A stretch of DNA of 64,000 bases from DATFDN01 sp963818885 (GCA_963818885.1 CAWFTP010000003.1:1116001-1180000); one strand, 5' to 3'. Counted from the stretch's first letter, positions 47,586-56,745 are shown. Program-made: numbers and translations. Notes: generated by a model not told the origin, from the sequence alone.

Positions 47586-48058
47586 AGCCAGCGGTACTGC
47601 TCGTCGCCGCGACGCTGCCCCTTGCCGGCTGCAAGACGGTTCCCGCGATCGTCGGCGTCATCAGCGGCGCGGCAGCGGGTGGCGCGACCGCAAGCCCGGC
47701 GGTCGGATTCGCCGTCGGCGTCGCCACCGCGACAGCGACCGGTGCGGCGGTGCAATTCTACGGCAGGTCGCGCCAGCATGCAGAGCAGCAGGCGATCGCC
47801 CGGGTCGCGGGTGGCCTGCCAGTCGGCGGCCGCGCGCCATGGCGCATCCGCCATTATATCCCGCTGGGTGACGAGGACGGTGAGATCTCGGTGCTGGGGA
47901 ACATCGTCAACCCGCTAGCGCAATGCCGCGCGATTGCCTTCTCGGCGCGCGACGGCACGCACCAGAGCTGGTACCGGGCGGATATCTGTCGGCGCGCCCA
48001 AGGATGGCAGTGGGCCAGTGCTGAACCCTCGGTTCGCCGCTGGGGCTACCTGCAGTAA
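47582..48058 (+). CDS. Lipoprotein of unknown family, second of a tandem pair
   Basis: A 158-residue paralogue of the upstream lipoprotein. Lipobox LPLAGC (Cys about 17), Gly/Ala-rich zipper, then HAEQQAIARVAGGLPVGG, PWRIRHYIPLGDEDGE, a Cys-containing strand (LAQCRAIAFSARD) and ASAEPSVRRWGYLQ. The conserved frame of the pair is HAEQQ-IA, RH-IP, GEI/V-V and ASAEP-RWG-LQ. Probably anchored in the outer membrane. Function unknown. Confidence 0.65.
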   Translation: MKPAVLLVAATLPLAGCKTVPAIVGVISGAAAGGATASPAVGFAVGVATATATGAAVQFYGRSRQHAEQQAIARVAGGLPVGGRAPWRIRHYIPLGDEDGEISVLGNIVNPLAQCRAIAFSARDGTHQSWYRADICRRAQGWQWASAEPSVRRWGYLQ

Positions 48059-48092
48059 CGGGTGCGTTGAACAGCGCCCGGGCGCCCGCTAC

Positions 48093-48638
48093 ATGCAGCC
48101 TATGCCGGACCAGGTAGCGCCCGAATTGCTGGACATTCGCATCGCGCCCGATCCGATGCTGAGGACGAAAACGCGGCTGGTGACCTCCGCGGACTCGGAT
48201 ACGATTCGCACACTGGTGCCGCGCATGTTCACCACGATGTATCGCGCGCCCGGCATCGGCCTTGCCGCCCCGCAGATCGGCACACCCCTGCGCCTCGCGG
48301 TGGTCGACCTTATGAAGGACGACACGCCCGATCCGATCACGCTCATCAATCCAGAGGTCGTCGCGGCGAGCGAGGAGCTGGCGACCCGCGAGGAGGGATG
48401 CCTGTCCCTGCCCGGCATGTATGCAGACATCACGCGTCCGGCGCGGGTGAAGGTCCGCTACTTCGACCAGGAAGGGGCGCGAAAAGAGATCGAGGCGGAC
48501 GGGCTGCTCGCGGCCTGTCTGCAGCACGAGATCGACCATCTGGATGGCATCCTGTTCGTCGATCACCTCTCCAGCCTCAAGCGCAACATCATCCTGCGCC
48601 GGCTTGCCAAGGAGTTGCGCCAGAAGCGAGAGGGGTAG
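48093..48638 (+). CDS. def: Peptide deformylase
   Basis: A 181-residue metalloenzyme. Motif 1 GIGLAAPQIG (54-63), motif 2 EGCLSLPG with the metal Cys (101-108), motif 3 QHEIDHLDG with the two metal His residues (144-152). It removes the N-formyl group from new proteins. The start may be 48093 or 48102. It is convergent with fabH, with 11 bases between stops. The usual partner fmt is not here. Confidence 0.94.
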   Translation: MQPMPDQVAPELLDIRIAPDPMLRTKTRLVTSADSDTIRTLVPRMFTTMYRAPGIGLAAPQIGTPLRLAVVDLMKDDTPDPITLINPEVVAASEELATREEGCLSLPGMYADITRPARVKVRYFDQEGARKEIEADGLLAACLQHEIDHLDGILFVDHLSSLKRNIILRRLAKELRQKREG

Positions 48639-48649
48639 GCCGCCCTGGG

Positions 48650-49621
48650 CTACATCCGCACCAGGGCCGAACCCCAGGTCAGGCCACCGCCAAGAGCCTC
48701 CAGCAGGACAAGGTCGCCCGGCCGGATGCGACCGTCGGCACAGGCCTCGGCGAGCGCCAGGGGGACCGAGGCGGCTGAGGTGTTGGCATGGCGATCCACC
48801 GTGACGACCACGCGCTCGGCGGGCAACCCAAGGCGGCGGCCCATCGCGTCGATGATGCGCAGATTGGCCTGGTGCGGCACCAGCCAGTCGACGTCACACC
48901 GCCCCAGACCGTTCGCCGCGAGCGCCTCGTCGACTGCCTCGGCGAGCCGGTGCACGGCGTGGCGAAACACCTCCCTCCCGTTCATCACCAGATGGCCGGG
49001 ACGGTCGGCGCGCCCCACCGCGCCATCCACATAGAGGATGTCGCCAAGCTCCCCCTGCGCGTGCAGGTGGGTGGAGAGTATGCCGCGATCGATGGTCCCC
49101 CTGCCCTCTCCCGCGCGCAGGAACACCGCACCGGCGCCGTCGCCGAACAGGACGCAGGTGCCGCGGTCCTGCCAGTTCAAAATGCGCGAATAGACCTCGC
49201 TGCCGATCACCAGCACGCCGCGCGCTTGCAGTGCACGGATCATACCGTCAGCAACCGAGAGGCCGTAAAGGAAGCCCGCGCAGGCGGCGGAGAGATCGAA
49301 GCCGAACCCGTCTTTCACCCCGAGAGCCTGCTGCACGCGCAGCGCGGTCGCGGGAAACGCCTGGTCGGGCGTGCTGGTGGCGAGGATGATCGCATCGACG
49401 TCCGAGGGGTCGGCGCCGGCATGAGAAAGGGCGTCGCGCGCCGCCGCGGTGCCCATGAAGGCGCAGGTTTCTTCCGGGCTCGCGACATGGCGCTGGCGAA
49501 TGCCGGTGCGCTCCACGATCCACGCGTCGGTGGTGTCGATGCGCTGCGCCAGCTCCTCGTTGGTCACCACGCGGGCGGGAAGGTATGCGCCGACGCCGGC
49601 AAGGATCGAGCGGAGGGGCAT
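48650..49621 (-). CDS. fabH: Beta-ketoacyl-ACP synthase III
   Basis: A 323-residue FabH with the start at 49621. The Cys-His-Asn triad is C114 (LSAACAG), H250 (VPHQANLRI) and N280 (HANTSAASVP). AWIVERTGIRQRH is the conserved N-terminal block. It starts fatty acid chains with acetyl-CoA and malonyl-ACP. Third in rpmF-plsX-fabH, a standard bacterial order. The longer frame upstream enters plsX on the same strand and is non-coding. Confidence 0.96.
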   Translation of the reverse strand: MPLRSILAGVGAYLPARVVTNEELAQRIDTTDAWIVERTGIRQRHVASPEETCAFMGTAAARDALSHAGADPSDVDAIILATSTPDQAFPATALRVQQALGVKDGFGFDLSAACAGFLYGLSVADGMIRALQARGVLVIGSEVYSRILNWQDRGTCVLFGDGAGAVFLRAGEGRGTIDRGILSTHLHAQGELGDILYVDGAVGRADRPGHLVMNGREVFRHAVHRLAEAVDEALAANGLGRCDVDWLVPHQANLRIIDAMGRRLGLPAERVVVTVDRHANTSAASVPLALAEACADGRIRPGDLVLLEALGGGLTWGSALVRM

Positions 49622-49653
49622 CACGGGTTCCGGGAGCGTGTCATAAGCCGACG

Positions 49654-50748
49654 TTACGATGCGGTGGCGAGTTGGGGCCCGCCATCCGCCTCCTTGGCGG
49701 CAATGCTGCCCGAGGCGGCGGCAACCATCCGCGCGAGCGTCTCGCGGATTTGGTCGTTGAAATGATGCGTGACCATGTCGACCGCGACGTCGACGGCATG
49801 CGCGAAGGTCTCGGCATCCGCACTGCCATGCGACTTCACCACGACACCGCTGAGCCCCAGCATGACGGCGCCATTGTAGCGGCGCGGGTCGAGCCATTCG
49901 CGCAGCCGCATCAGCCCCGGACGGACGAGCACGTAGGCGGCCTTCCCGGCCCACGTGGCGGTGAAGACCTGCCGCAACAGGTCGAATATCAGCTTGAGCG
50001 CGCCTTCCGCGGTCTTGAGGGCGACATTGCCGGTGAAGCCATCGGTGACGATCACGTCCGTCGTGCCGGCGGCGATGTCGTGGCCCTCCACGAAGCCGTG
50101 GAACTGCGCGGCGATCGGGCTGCGCCGCAGCACCTCGGCGGCCTCACGCACGCGGTCGTCGCCCTTCTGCTCCTCGCTGCCGACATTCAGCAGGCCAATC
50201 GTCGGTGCCGTTAGGCCGAGCACGGTCCGGGCAAAGACATCGCCCATAACAGCGAATTCGACAAGATTGCGGGTATCGCAGAGCAGGTTGGCGCCGAGGT
50301 CGAGCATGACCATGTCGCCGCGCGCCGACGGGCCGATCGCGGCCATGGCGGGGCGGTCGATCCCGGGCAGCGTCTTCAGCACTATCTTGGCGAGCATCAG
50401 CAGCGCGCCGGTATTGCCGGCGCTGACGACCCCTGCGGCCTCATTCGCGGCGACGGCGTCGATGGCAATCCGCATCGACGCATTGCGCAGCCGCAGGGCG
50501 GCGGCCGGTTTCATGTCATTGCCGACGACATCGGGCGCATGGCGCACGGTGCAGGTCGTGGAGGCGCGCTTGTGGCGGGCAAGCAGCGGCGTGATCCGCG
50601 CCTCGTCGCCGACCAGCAGGAAACGCGCCTCGGGATGGCGGAGCGAGGCGAGTTCTAGCCCGTCGATGACCGCCTCCGGCGCATGGTCGCCACCCATCGC
50701 GTCCACCGCCAGTGTGTAGGTCCCGCTCGGCGTCGGCCCGCTCACCAC
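49654..50748 (-). CDS. plsX: Phosphate acyltransferase PlsX
   Basis: A 364-residue PlsX. It begins near TLAVDAMGGDHAPEAVIDG, with AGVVSAGNTGALLMLAKI, LLNVGSEEQKGDD and IVTDGFTGNVALKTAEGA as family blocks. It converts acyl-ACP to acyl-phosphate for phospholipid synthesis. Starts are GTG (50748 or 50745). It lies 19 bases behind rpmF, and fabH follows. Confidence 0.95.
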   Translation of the reverse strand: MVSGPTPSGTYTLAVDAMGGDHAPEAVIDGLELASLRHPEARFLLVGDEARITPLLARHKRASTTCTVRHAPDVVGNDMKPAAALRLRNASMRIAIDAVAANEAAGVVSAGNTGALLMLAKIVLKTLPGIDRPAMAAIGPSARGDMVMLDLGANLLCDTRNLVEFAVMGDVFARTVLGLTAPTIGLLNVGSEEQKGDDRVREAAEVLRRSPIAAQFHGFVEGHDIAAGTTDVIVTDGFTGNVALKTAEGALKLIFDLLRQVFTATWAGKAAYVLVRPGLMRLREWLDPRRYNGAVMLGLSGVVVKSHGSADAETFAHAVDVAVDMVTHHFNDQIRETLARMVAAASGSIAAKEADGGPQLATAS

Positions 50749-50767
50749 GCCCAGCTCCTGCCCACGT

Positions 50768-50971
50768 TCAGGCGCGGACCGCGCCCTTCAGGGCCTTCCC
50801 GGCGGGAATCACCTCGCGTCCGTCATAGTGGCCGCAATGGCTGCAGACGTGATGCGGACGCTTGAGCTCCCCGCAATTTGAGCATTCCGCCCGCGCCTCG
50901 TGCGGCAGGGCATGGTGGCTGCGCCGCATCCCACGCCTTGAGGGCGACGTCTTTCGCTTCGGTACAGCCAT
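50768..50971 (-). CDS. rpmF: 50S ribosomal protein L32
   Basis: A 67-residue L32 beginning MAVPKRKTSPSRRGMRRSH, with zinc-ribbon cysteines in CSNCG and CSHCGHY. The ATG is at 50971. It heads the rpmF-plsX-fabH operon. Confidence 0.97.
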   Translation of the reverse strand: MAVPKRKTSPSRRGMRRSHHALPHEARAECSNCGELKRPHHVCSHCGHYDGREVIPAGKALKGAVRA

Positions 50972-51112
50972 GAATTCGCGCCCCTTCGGCAATTGGTGAC
51001 GCCCGCCTGCCGCGGGCGGCTCAGAGGGTGTCACGAGTTTGGCGAAATCGTGAGGCGGGCCCTCTAGCAGCAACGCCACGGGTTCGCAAGCGAGGGAGGC
51101 GAGGGCCATCCA

Positions 51113-51730
51113 TCAGGTGTTGGTGGCGCGGATGCGGTCGATCTCCTCCTCCACGTCGCGCAGCCTGTCCTTGCCGAAATAGATCGCCTCGCCCACGAAG
51201 AAGGTGGGCGAGCCGAAAGTCCCCCTCCGGACCGAGGCCTCGGTGTTGGCAAGCAGGCGCTCCTTCGCCGCCGGCTCGCCGGCGCGGGCGAGCAGGCGCT
51301 CGCCGGGAAGGCCGGCCGCGTCGAGAGCGGCGCCCGCCACCTCGCGGTCGTCCATCTTGAGCCCGTCCTCCCACATGGCCCGGAAAACCACTTCCACATA
51401 GGGTGCGAACAGGCCGTCGTCCTCGGCGGCAACGGCGCCGCGCATGATGAGCAGGGTGTTGACCGGGAAATGCGGGTTGGAGCGGAAACGGGCTATCCCG
51501 TGCCTGGCGATGAAGCGTTCGGTCTCCAGGCGCTGGTATTCTGGCTTGTTGCGGATGCCGTTCAAGCTCTCGGCCGGCGAGACGTTGTTGGTCAGCTTGA
51601 ACACCCCGCCGAGCAGGACGGGTACATAAGTGAAGCGCGTGCCGGTGCGCCGCTCGATCGCCGGGATGACGCGGTGGCTGAGGTAGGCGTTCGGGCTGCC
51701 GAAGTCGAAATGGAACTCGATCGAGCGCAT
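51113..51730 (-). CDS. DsbA-like 2-hydroxychromene-2-carboxylate isomerase family protein
   Basis: A 205-residue thioredoxin-fold enzyme with FDFGSPNAYLSHRVIPAIERR (the SPN/SPY glutathione-side motif), PVLLGGVFKLT, and the C-terminal GTFGSPTFFVG. The HCCA isomerase/GST-kappa family isomerises an aromatic ring-cleavage product in naphthalene pathways. The start at 51730 lies four bases from the stop of the SDR gene ahead, so they are coupled. It is the last gene of a run from livH onward. The actual substrate is unknown. Confidence 0.85.
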   Translation of the reverse strand: MRSIEFHFDFGSPNAYLSHRVIPAIERRTGTRFTYVPVLLGGVFKLTNNVSPAESLNGIRNKPEYQRLETERFIARHGIARFRSNPHFPVNTLLIMRGAVAAEDDGLFAPYVEVVFRAMWEDGLKMDDREVAGAALDAAGLPGERLLARAGEPAAKERLLANTEASVRRGTFGSPTFFVGEAIYFGKDRLRDVEEEIDRIRATNT

Positions 51731-51734
51731 GGCG

Positions 51735-52478
51735 TCACCAGCGTTCGGCGAAGGGGCGAAGGTCGGTCTCGAAGGTCCAAGCGTCGCGCGTCTGGTTGTG
51801 CAGGTGCCAGTACGTCGCGGCGATGGACTCCGGGCGCATCAACAGGTCGGGCTCGTTCAGTCGACCCGCGTGCTGACCGTCGGCGGCGGTGATGCGCGCG
51901 CGCACCCAGGCGGTGTCGACGCCGGAATCGATCACCAGATGGGCGACATGGATTCCCTCGGGGCCGAGCTCGCGCGCCATCGACTGCGCAAAGGCGCGCA
52001 GCCCGGCCTTGGCGGCGGCGAAGGCGGCGAAGCCCGACCCGCCGCGCACGCTGGCGGTAGCCCCGGTGAAGAAGATGGAGCCGTGGCCCCGCGGCAGCAT
52101 GGCACGCGCTGCTTCGCGCCCGGCGAGGAAGCCCGCGTAGCACGCCATCTCCCACACCTTGCGGAACACGCGCTCGGTGGTCTCGAGGATCGGGAAATTA
52201 ACGTTGGCGCCGACGTTGAAGATGCAGGCCTCGAGCGGAGCGGCGGCTTCCGCTTCTGCGATGAAGGCGGCGACGTCCTCTTCCCGCCGCGCATCAAGGC
52301 CGCGCGCGAGGCAGCGGCCGCCGGCTGATTCGATGCTGGCCCGTAGGGGATCGAGCTTGTCACCATGCCGCCGGCCCGCGACCACAAGATAGCCCTCGGT
52401 GGCGAAGCGACGCGCGATGGCCGCACCGATGAAATCGCCCGCGCCGATCACGGCGACGCTCGCGTTACGCTGGGTCAT
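51735..52478 (-). CDS. SDR-family oxidoreductase
   Basis: A 247-residue SDR with the start at 52478: AVIGAGDFIGAAIARRF is the nucleotide motif, FNVGANVNFP replaces NAG, and FAAFAAAKAGLRAFAQSMAREL has Lys but no active-site Tyr. The ending AATYWHLHNQTRDAWTFETDLRPF is shared with the broken SDR at 7113-7806, so both belong to one subfamily. Loss of the usual Tyr makes the reaction uncertain. It sits between the F420-type oxidoreductase and the isomerase. Confidence 0.8.
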   Translation of the reverse strand: MTQRNASVAVIGAGDFIGAAIARRFATEGYLVVAGRRHGDKLDPLRASIESAGGRCLARGLDARREEDVAAFIAEAEAAAPLEACIFNVGANVNFPILETTERVFRKVWEMACYAGFLAGREAARAMLPRGHGSIFFTGATASVRGGSGFAAFAAAKAGLRAFAQSMARELGPEGIHVAHLVIDSGVDTAWVRARITAADGQHAGRLNEPDLLMRPESIAATYWHLHNQTRDAWTFETDLRPFAERW

Positions 52479-52522
52479 GCGAGCGAATGTAGCGCCCGCT
52501 GGCGCACGGCGCGAGGTCTTGC

Positions 52523-53653
52523 CTAGGTCCGGTAATGCTGCCGGACCTGCGGGAGCACCTTCGTCGCGTAGAACTCCAGCACACCCTCCTGATCGGGCTG
52601 GCCGGTGTGGATGTTGACGATCGTGGCGCCGCTGTCGAACAGCTCGGCGATTTTCTTGATGTGGACTTCGGGATCTGTGCCGATCGCCCACCCCTCCTCG
52701 ACCTTCTCGATCGGGATCTGCGCCTCCGCCCGGCGCTGGATCTCGGCCGGATCGGCTATGTTGAAGTAGCTGTTGAAGGCCTTGGGACCGAAGCGCCAGA
52801 ACTCGGTGGCGCGCGCTGCCTCCTGCTTGTCGCCGACCACGACGTATTGCTCGACGAGAACCGGCATGGTGGCCGGGTCCTTGCCGGCGTCCCGTGCGCC
52901 CCCCTCCCACGCGGATTTGTGGTGCTTCCAGCTCATCGGATCGGTGATCAGCCCGTCGCCATGCTGGCCGGCGAGGCGCATCGACTTGCGCCCGTTCGCC
53001 GCGGTCAATATCGGAATCGGATACATCGGCTTGTCATAGAGCTTGCCGTTGACCGTATAGTACGTGCCTTGGTGATTGACCTCCTGCCCGCCCCAGAGCC
53101 CGCGGATGATGTCGACCGCCTCGATCAGGCGGTCCCAGCGCTCCTGCCATTTGGGCCAGGTGCCCGTCGCCGCCTCTTCGTTCAGCGCCTCGCCCGAGCC
53201 GACGCCCAGGAAGATGTGACCCGGGGCGAATTGGCTGAGCGAGGCGAACGCCTCGGCCACGACGGCGGGACTGTAACGCAAGGTGGGGCAGGTGACGGTC
53301 GTGCCCATCCAAGCCTTGTTCCCCTGCGCAGCGAGCGCGCCGAGCGCGACCCAGGCGAGGCCGGCATGACCCTCGTTCGCCTGCCAGGGCTGAAAATGAT
53401 CGCTGGTGGCGAGCGCATCGAACCCCGATTGGGCGGCGCGCATCCCGATACGGTGAAGCTCGGGCAACGCGAATTGTTCGTGTGCGAGCATGTAGCCGAT
53501 CATGTGGCGGTGCAACTCGCCGCTTTCCGGGCGCGCCGCCGAGCCGGCAGCCGGCGTTTGACTTCCCGTCGGTTGCGCGTTGGCATGCCCCGCGGACGCG
53601 CCGATTACCGCCGCGGCGGCACCAGTCATCTGCAAGAGGTCGCGTCGATGCAT
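52523..53653 (-). CDS. F420-dependent (LLM class) oxidoreductase with Tat-type leader
   Basis: The ATG 53653, after GGAGGA, starts a twin-arginine leader HRRDLLQMTGAAAAVIGASAG and a Pro/Gly linker to about residue 60. The rest is a TIM-barrel of the F420-dependent glucose-6-phosphate dehydrogenase/hydroxymycolate group: FDALATSDHFQPW, TVTCPTLRYSPAVVAEAF, GVGSGEALNE and the final FYATKVLP. Exported F420 enzymes are known in mycobacteria (Rv0132c). A gene in this setting could be F420-dependent or use FMN. The cofactor is not proven. It has 376 residues. Confidence 0.78.
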   Translation of the reverse strand: MHRRDLLQMTGAAAAVIGASAGHANAQPTGSQTPAAGSAARPESGELHRHMIGYMLAHEQFALPELHRIGMRAAQSGFDALATSDHFQPWQANEGHAGLAWVALGALAAQGNKAWMGTTVTCPTLRYSPAVVAEAFASLSQFAPGHIFLGVGSGEALNEEAATGTWPKWQERWDRLIEAVDIIRGLWGGQEVNHQGTYYTVNGKLYDKPMYPIPILTAANGRKSMRLAGQHGDGLITDPMSWKHHKSAWEGGARDAGKDPATMPVLVEQYVVVGDKQEAARATEFWRFGPKAFNSYFNIADPAEIQRRAEAQIPIEKVEEGWAIGTDPEVHIKKIAELFDSGATIVNIHTGQPDQEGVLEFYATKVLPQVRQHYRT

Positions 53654-53716
53654 GATGAGTTCCTCCGAGGATCGGAGGAGAACACGCACACTCTCGATGC
53701 GTTCCCGGGTGAGCGG

Positions 53717-54772
53717 TCAGCCGGAACGGAGCGTTTCGGCCGCGTCGCGGTGGCTGCGCAACAGGCTGGGCAAGCGCGCCGGGTCGGAGCGGCCCCAGCC
53801 ACACTCGCTGGCTATCCCGAAGGACGGCGCGACACGGCGCGCGGCGGCGATGCGGCGCTGATCCCCCGCCTCGTCATCATGATGGATCAGGCCGAGATAG
53901 AGCCGGGTCCGCCCGACGCCGCGCCAGCCGCGCAACGGCGCGAAATAGGCGTCGTCGTCCCGATCCTTCGGCACCGGGATATGCAGGAAGTCGACATGGC
54001 GGCGCACCGCATCCCCGATGCCGTTCATGACTTCCACCAGAATGGCGGCGTCGCGGGGCTGCACAAGATGCTCATCGGCGGGCGAGCCGTAGCAGAGGTG
54101 GTAGCCAAGCTCGACCAGCGGCGGCACGGCGTCGCCAAGCCGGCCGAGCGTCGCGAACATCACCCGCTTGTAGTCAGGCGGGCGGCCGGGAAAGTAGTCC
54201 TCGAAGGCCAGGATCTCCTGGCAGACGTCGAACTGGATCGTGAGATCACGCGCCGGAATCGCGGCAACGATGCGCCCAAGCGCGCCGAGGAGCGAGCGCT
54301 CATAGGCGGCAAGGAAGGCGGGGCGGCCCGCCGGACTCACGTACATGTACCCCGGGGCCATCGGCGTCGGCAGGCAGACCTGGAAGCGCACCCAGTCGGG
54401 GATGACGTCCTGCGCGCGCAGGTTCTTGAACACGCGGTAGGAGTGCTCCGCCGCGCGGTCGTACCCGGTATCGAAGGTGACGGTGCCCTGGTCGATCTCA
54501 GGCTTGAGGTGCAGCAGGGGCGTCTCGCGCAAGAACCGTCCGTTCCATTCGGTGAGCCGGAGCGGTGGCGCGGTGGGGTCGAGCTCCATCGCCGGATGCG
54601 CCTCCAGCATCTGGCGCTGAAACCAGATCCAGCGGGCGCGCTCGGCCGTCTCCCCGTCCGGGATGTGGCTCACGAACGGGCCGACGGCGTCGCAGAGATG
54701 GCGGAATACCTGCTCGCTGTCGGCAAGCGGCACGCTGCCGACGAAGTGCACGAGATCGTGCCGCACGGGCAT
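53717..54772 (-). CDS. UROD/MetE-like TIM-barrel protein
   Basis: A 351-residue protein with HFVGSVPLADSEQVFRHL at the start, then VSHIPDGETAERARWIWFQRQM, TIQFDVCQEIL and the C-terminal IASECGWGR. The late Cys resembles the zinc Cys of cobalamin-independent methionine synthase (MetE), but the protein is half MetE length and lacks the homocysteine domain. Related proteins are annotated UROD/MetE-like. It may move methyl groups in catabolism of a methylated compound; inference. It follows the binding-protein gene by 12 bases. Confidence 0.6.
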   Translation of the reverse strand: MPVRHDLVHFVGSVPLADSEQVFRHLCDAVGPFVSHIPDGETAERARWIWFQRQMLEAHPAMELDPTAPPLRLTEWNGRFLRETPLLHLKPEIDQGTVTFDTGYDRAAEHSYRVFKNLRAQDVIPDWVRFQVCLPTPMAPGYMYVSPAGRPAFLAAYERSLLGALGRIVAAIPARDLTIQFDVCQEILAFEDYFPGRPPDYKRVMFATLGRLGDAVPPLVELGYHLCYGSPADEHLVQPRDAAILVEVMNGIGDAVRRHVDFLHIPVPKDRDDDAYFAPLRGWRGVGRTRLYLGLIHHDDEAGDQRRIAAARRVAPSFGIASECGWGRSDPARLPSLLRSHRDAAETLRSG

Positions 54773-54784
54773 CGCGATGCTCCT

Positions 54785-55996
54785 CTATTTGTCGAGCGGA
54801 CAGACCGACGGGTCGGGCGGCGGGAAGGCGTCCTTGCCCGGGATCGTCTCCAGGATCTTGTAGTAGTCCCAGGGGTATTTCAATTCCTCCGGGCTCTTGA
54901 CCTGGGCGAGGTAGAGGTCGTGCACCAGCAGCCCGCTGGGACGCAGGTGGCCGTTATGGGCGAAGAAGTCGTCGATCGGCAGCTCCCGCATCTTGGCCGC
55001 GACCTTTAGCGCGTCCGTCGTGCCGGCAGCCTGAACCGCCTTCAGGTAATGCGTGACCGAGGAATAGACGCCGGCCTGCCAGGTGGTCGGCATCGCGTGG
55101 CGCTTTTCGAAGAAGCGCTTCGACCAAGCGCGCGTCTGATCGTCATGGTCCCAATAGAACCCGGTGGTGAGCAGCAGTCCCTCGGCAGCCTTGAGACCGA
55201 GCGCATGGATGTCGGTGATCAGCATCAGCAGGCCGGCGAATTGCTGACCTCGCTGGCGCACACCGAACTCGCTGCCGAGCTTGATGAAGTTCACGTTGTC
55301 GGGCGGCCCGCCGGCAATGCCGAGGATCTGGGCGTGCAAGTCCTGACCCTTCAGAAGAAACGCGGTGAGGTCGCGCGCGGCGAGCGGATAGCGGACGGAC
55401 CCGACCACCGTGCCGCCATTCTTGCGGACGAACTCCGAGGCGTCGTGCTCGAGCGAGTAGCCGAAGGCGTAATCGGCGGTCAGGAAGAACCAGCTCTTGC
55501 CGCCGCGCCGCGTTACCGCCTGCGCCGTGCCCGCTGCGAGCGCATACGCATCGAAGGACCACTGCATCGTGTAGGGCGAGCAGAACTTGCCGCTGAAGTC
55601 GGTCGTGACGGTCGACTGGGTGATGAACAGCTTGTGCTGCTCGCGCGCGACCTGCTGGACGGCGAGGCCGACGGATGAGACGGGCACGTCCTCGATCAGG
55701 TCGACGCCGTCCCGCGAAAACCATTCACGCGCGATCGAGGAGCCGACATCGGGCTTCAACTGCTCGTTGCCGGAAACCACCTCGATAGGGCGGCCCAGCA
55801 CCTTGCCGCGGAAGTCCTCCACGGCCATCTGCGCGGCGACGACCGAGCCGAGGCCGGTCGCGTCGAACGCGGGGCCGGAGAGGTCGGTCAGCACGCCGAT
55901 CTTCACCGGCAGGGCGTTGTCCTGCGCGAGAGCGCCGGCCGATGCGAGCGCGGTGAAGAGCATGGCGGCCCAGAGAGCGTTGGCGTGGCGAAGCAT
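54785..55996 (-). CDS. Periplasmic binding protein of a Liv-type ABC transporter
   Basis: The start at 55996 gives 403 residues with a signal peptide (AMLFTALASAGALA). A Peripla_BP_6 fold follows: VKIGVLTDLSGPAFDATG, PDVGSSIAREWFSRDGVDLIEDVPVSSV and FFLTADYAFGYSLEHDASEFV. These are Leu/Ile/Val-type binding proteins, which also take up aromatic acids, amides and urea. The substrate is not evident. The gene follows livF on the same strand. Confidence 0.85.
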   Translation of the reverse strand: MLRHANALWAAMLFTALASAGALAQDNALPVKIGVLTDLSGPAFDATGLGSVVAAQMAVEDFRGKVLGRPIEVVSGNEQLKPDVGSSIAREWFSRDGVDLIEDVPVSSVGLAVQQVAREQHKLFITQSTVTTDFSGKFCSPYTMQWSFDAYALAAGTAQAVTRRGGKSWFFLTADYAFGYSLEHDASEFVRKNGGTVVGSVRYPLAARDLTAFLLKGQDLHAQILGIAGGPPDNVNFIKLGSEFGVRQRGQQFAGLLMLITDIHALGLKAAEGLLLTTGFYWDHDDQTRAWSKRFFEKRHAMPTTWQAGVYSSVTHYLKAVQAAGTTDALKVAAKMRELPIDDFFAHNGHLRPSGLLVHDLYLAQVKSPEELKYPWDYYKILETIPGKDAFPPPDPSVCPLDK

Positions 55997-56046
55997 AAGC
56001 GGACCGTCTCCTTGTTTGTGTTTATTACTGCCGAGCGGATTGCTCC

Positions 56047-56745
56047 TCACACCCCGAGATGCGTCTTCATCAACGCGGGGTCGGCTTGCAGCTCGGCCGG
56101 CGTGCCTTGCCAGACGACGTGGCCATTGTTCACCACGTACACGCGATGGGAAAAGCTGAGCGCGGCGACCACGTTCTGCTCGACCACCAGGATCGTGCGG
56201 CCCTGCTCGGCAAGCTCGCGCGCGACACGCACGAGGTCGCGCACGATCAGCGGCGCGAGCCCCTCGAACGGCTCGTCGAGCAGGATGATCTGGGCGTCAC
56301 GGATCAGCGCGCGGGCAATTGCGAGCATCTGCTGCTCGCCACCTGAGAGCTGCCGCCCGCCGGAACGGCGACGCTCCTTCAGGCGGGGAAAGAACTCATA
56401 GACGCGATCGAGCGTCCACGGCTTCGTCGCGCTGAGCGCGGCAAGGCGGAGATTCTCCTCGACGGTGAGCTGGCCGAAGATCCCGCGATCCTCTACGACC
56501 AGCTGCATCCCCATGCGGGCGATCTCGTAAGGCGGGCGGCCCTGGATCTCCTTGCCGTCGAGGCGGACGCGGCCGCTTCGGGGCGCCAGCACACCCATGA
56601 TCGAGCGCAAGGTGGTGGTCTTGCCGGCACCGTTGCGCCCGAGAAGGGCGACCACCTCATGGCGGCCAACCTCCATGGAGACGTCGAACAGTATGTGACT
56701 GTCGCCGTAGTACGTGTTGATCCGCTCGATCTCAAGCAGGCTCAT
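56047..56745 (-). CDS. livF: Liv-type ABC transporter ATP-binding protein LivF
   Basis: A 232-residue ATPase: Walker A GRNGAGKTT, the signature LSGGEQQ, Walker B ILLDEP followed by FEGLAP, typical of LivF. Its start (56745 or 56751) overlaps the end of the LivMG gene, with stop at 56732. It supplies one of the two ATPase halves. Confidence 0.92.
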   Translation of the reverse strand: MSLLEIERINTYYGDSHILFDVSMEVGRHEVVALLGRNGAGKTTTLRSIMGVLAPRSGRVRLDGKEIQGRPPYEIARMGMQLVVEDRGIFGQLTVEENLRLAALSATKPWTLDRVYEFFPRLKERRRSGGRQLSGGEQQMLAIARALIRDAQIILLDEPFEGLAPLIVRDLVRVARELAEQGRTILVVEQNVVAALSFSHRVYVVNNGHVVWQGTPAELQADPALMKTHLGV

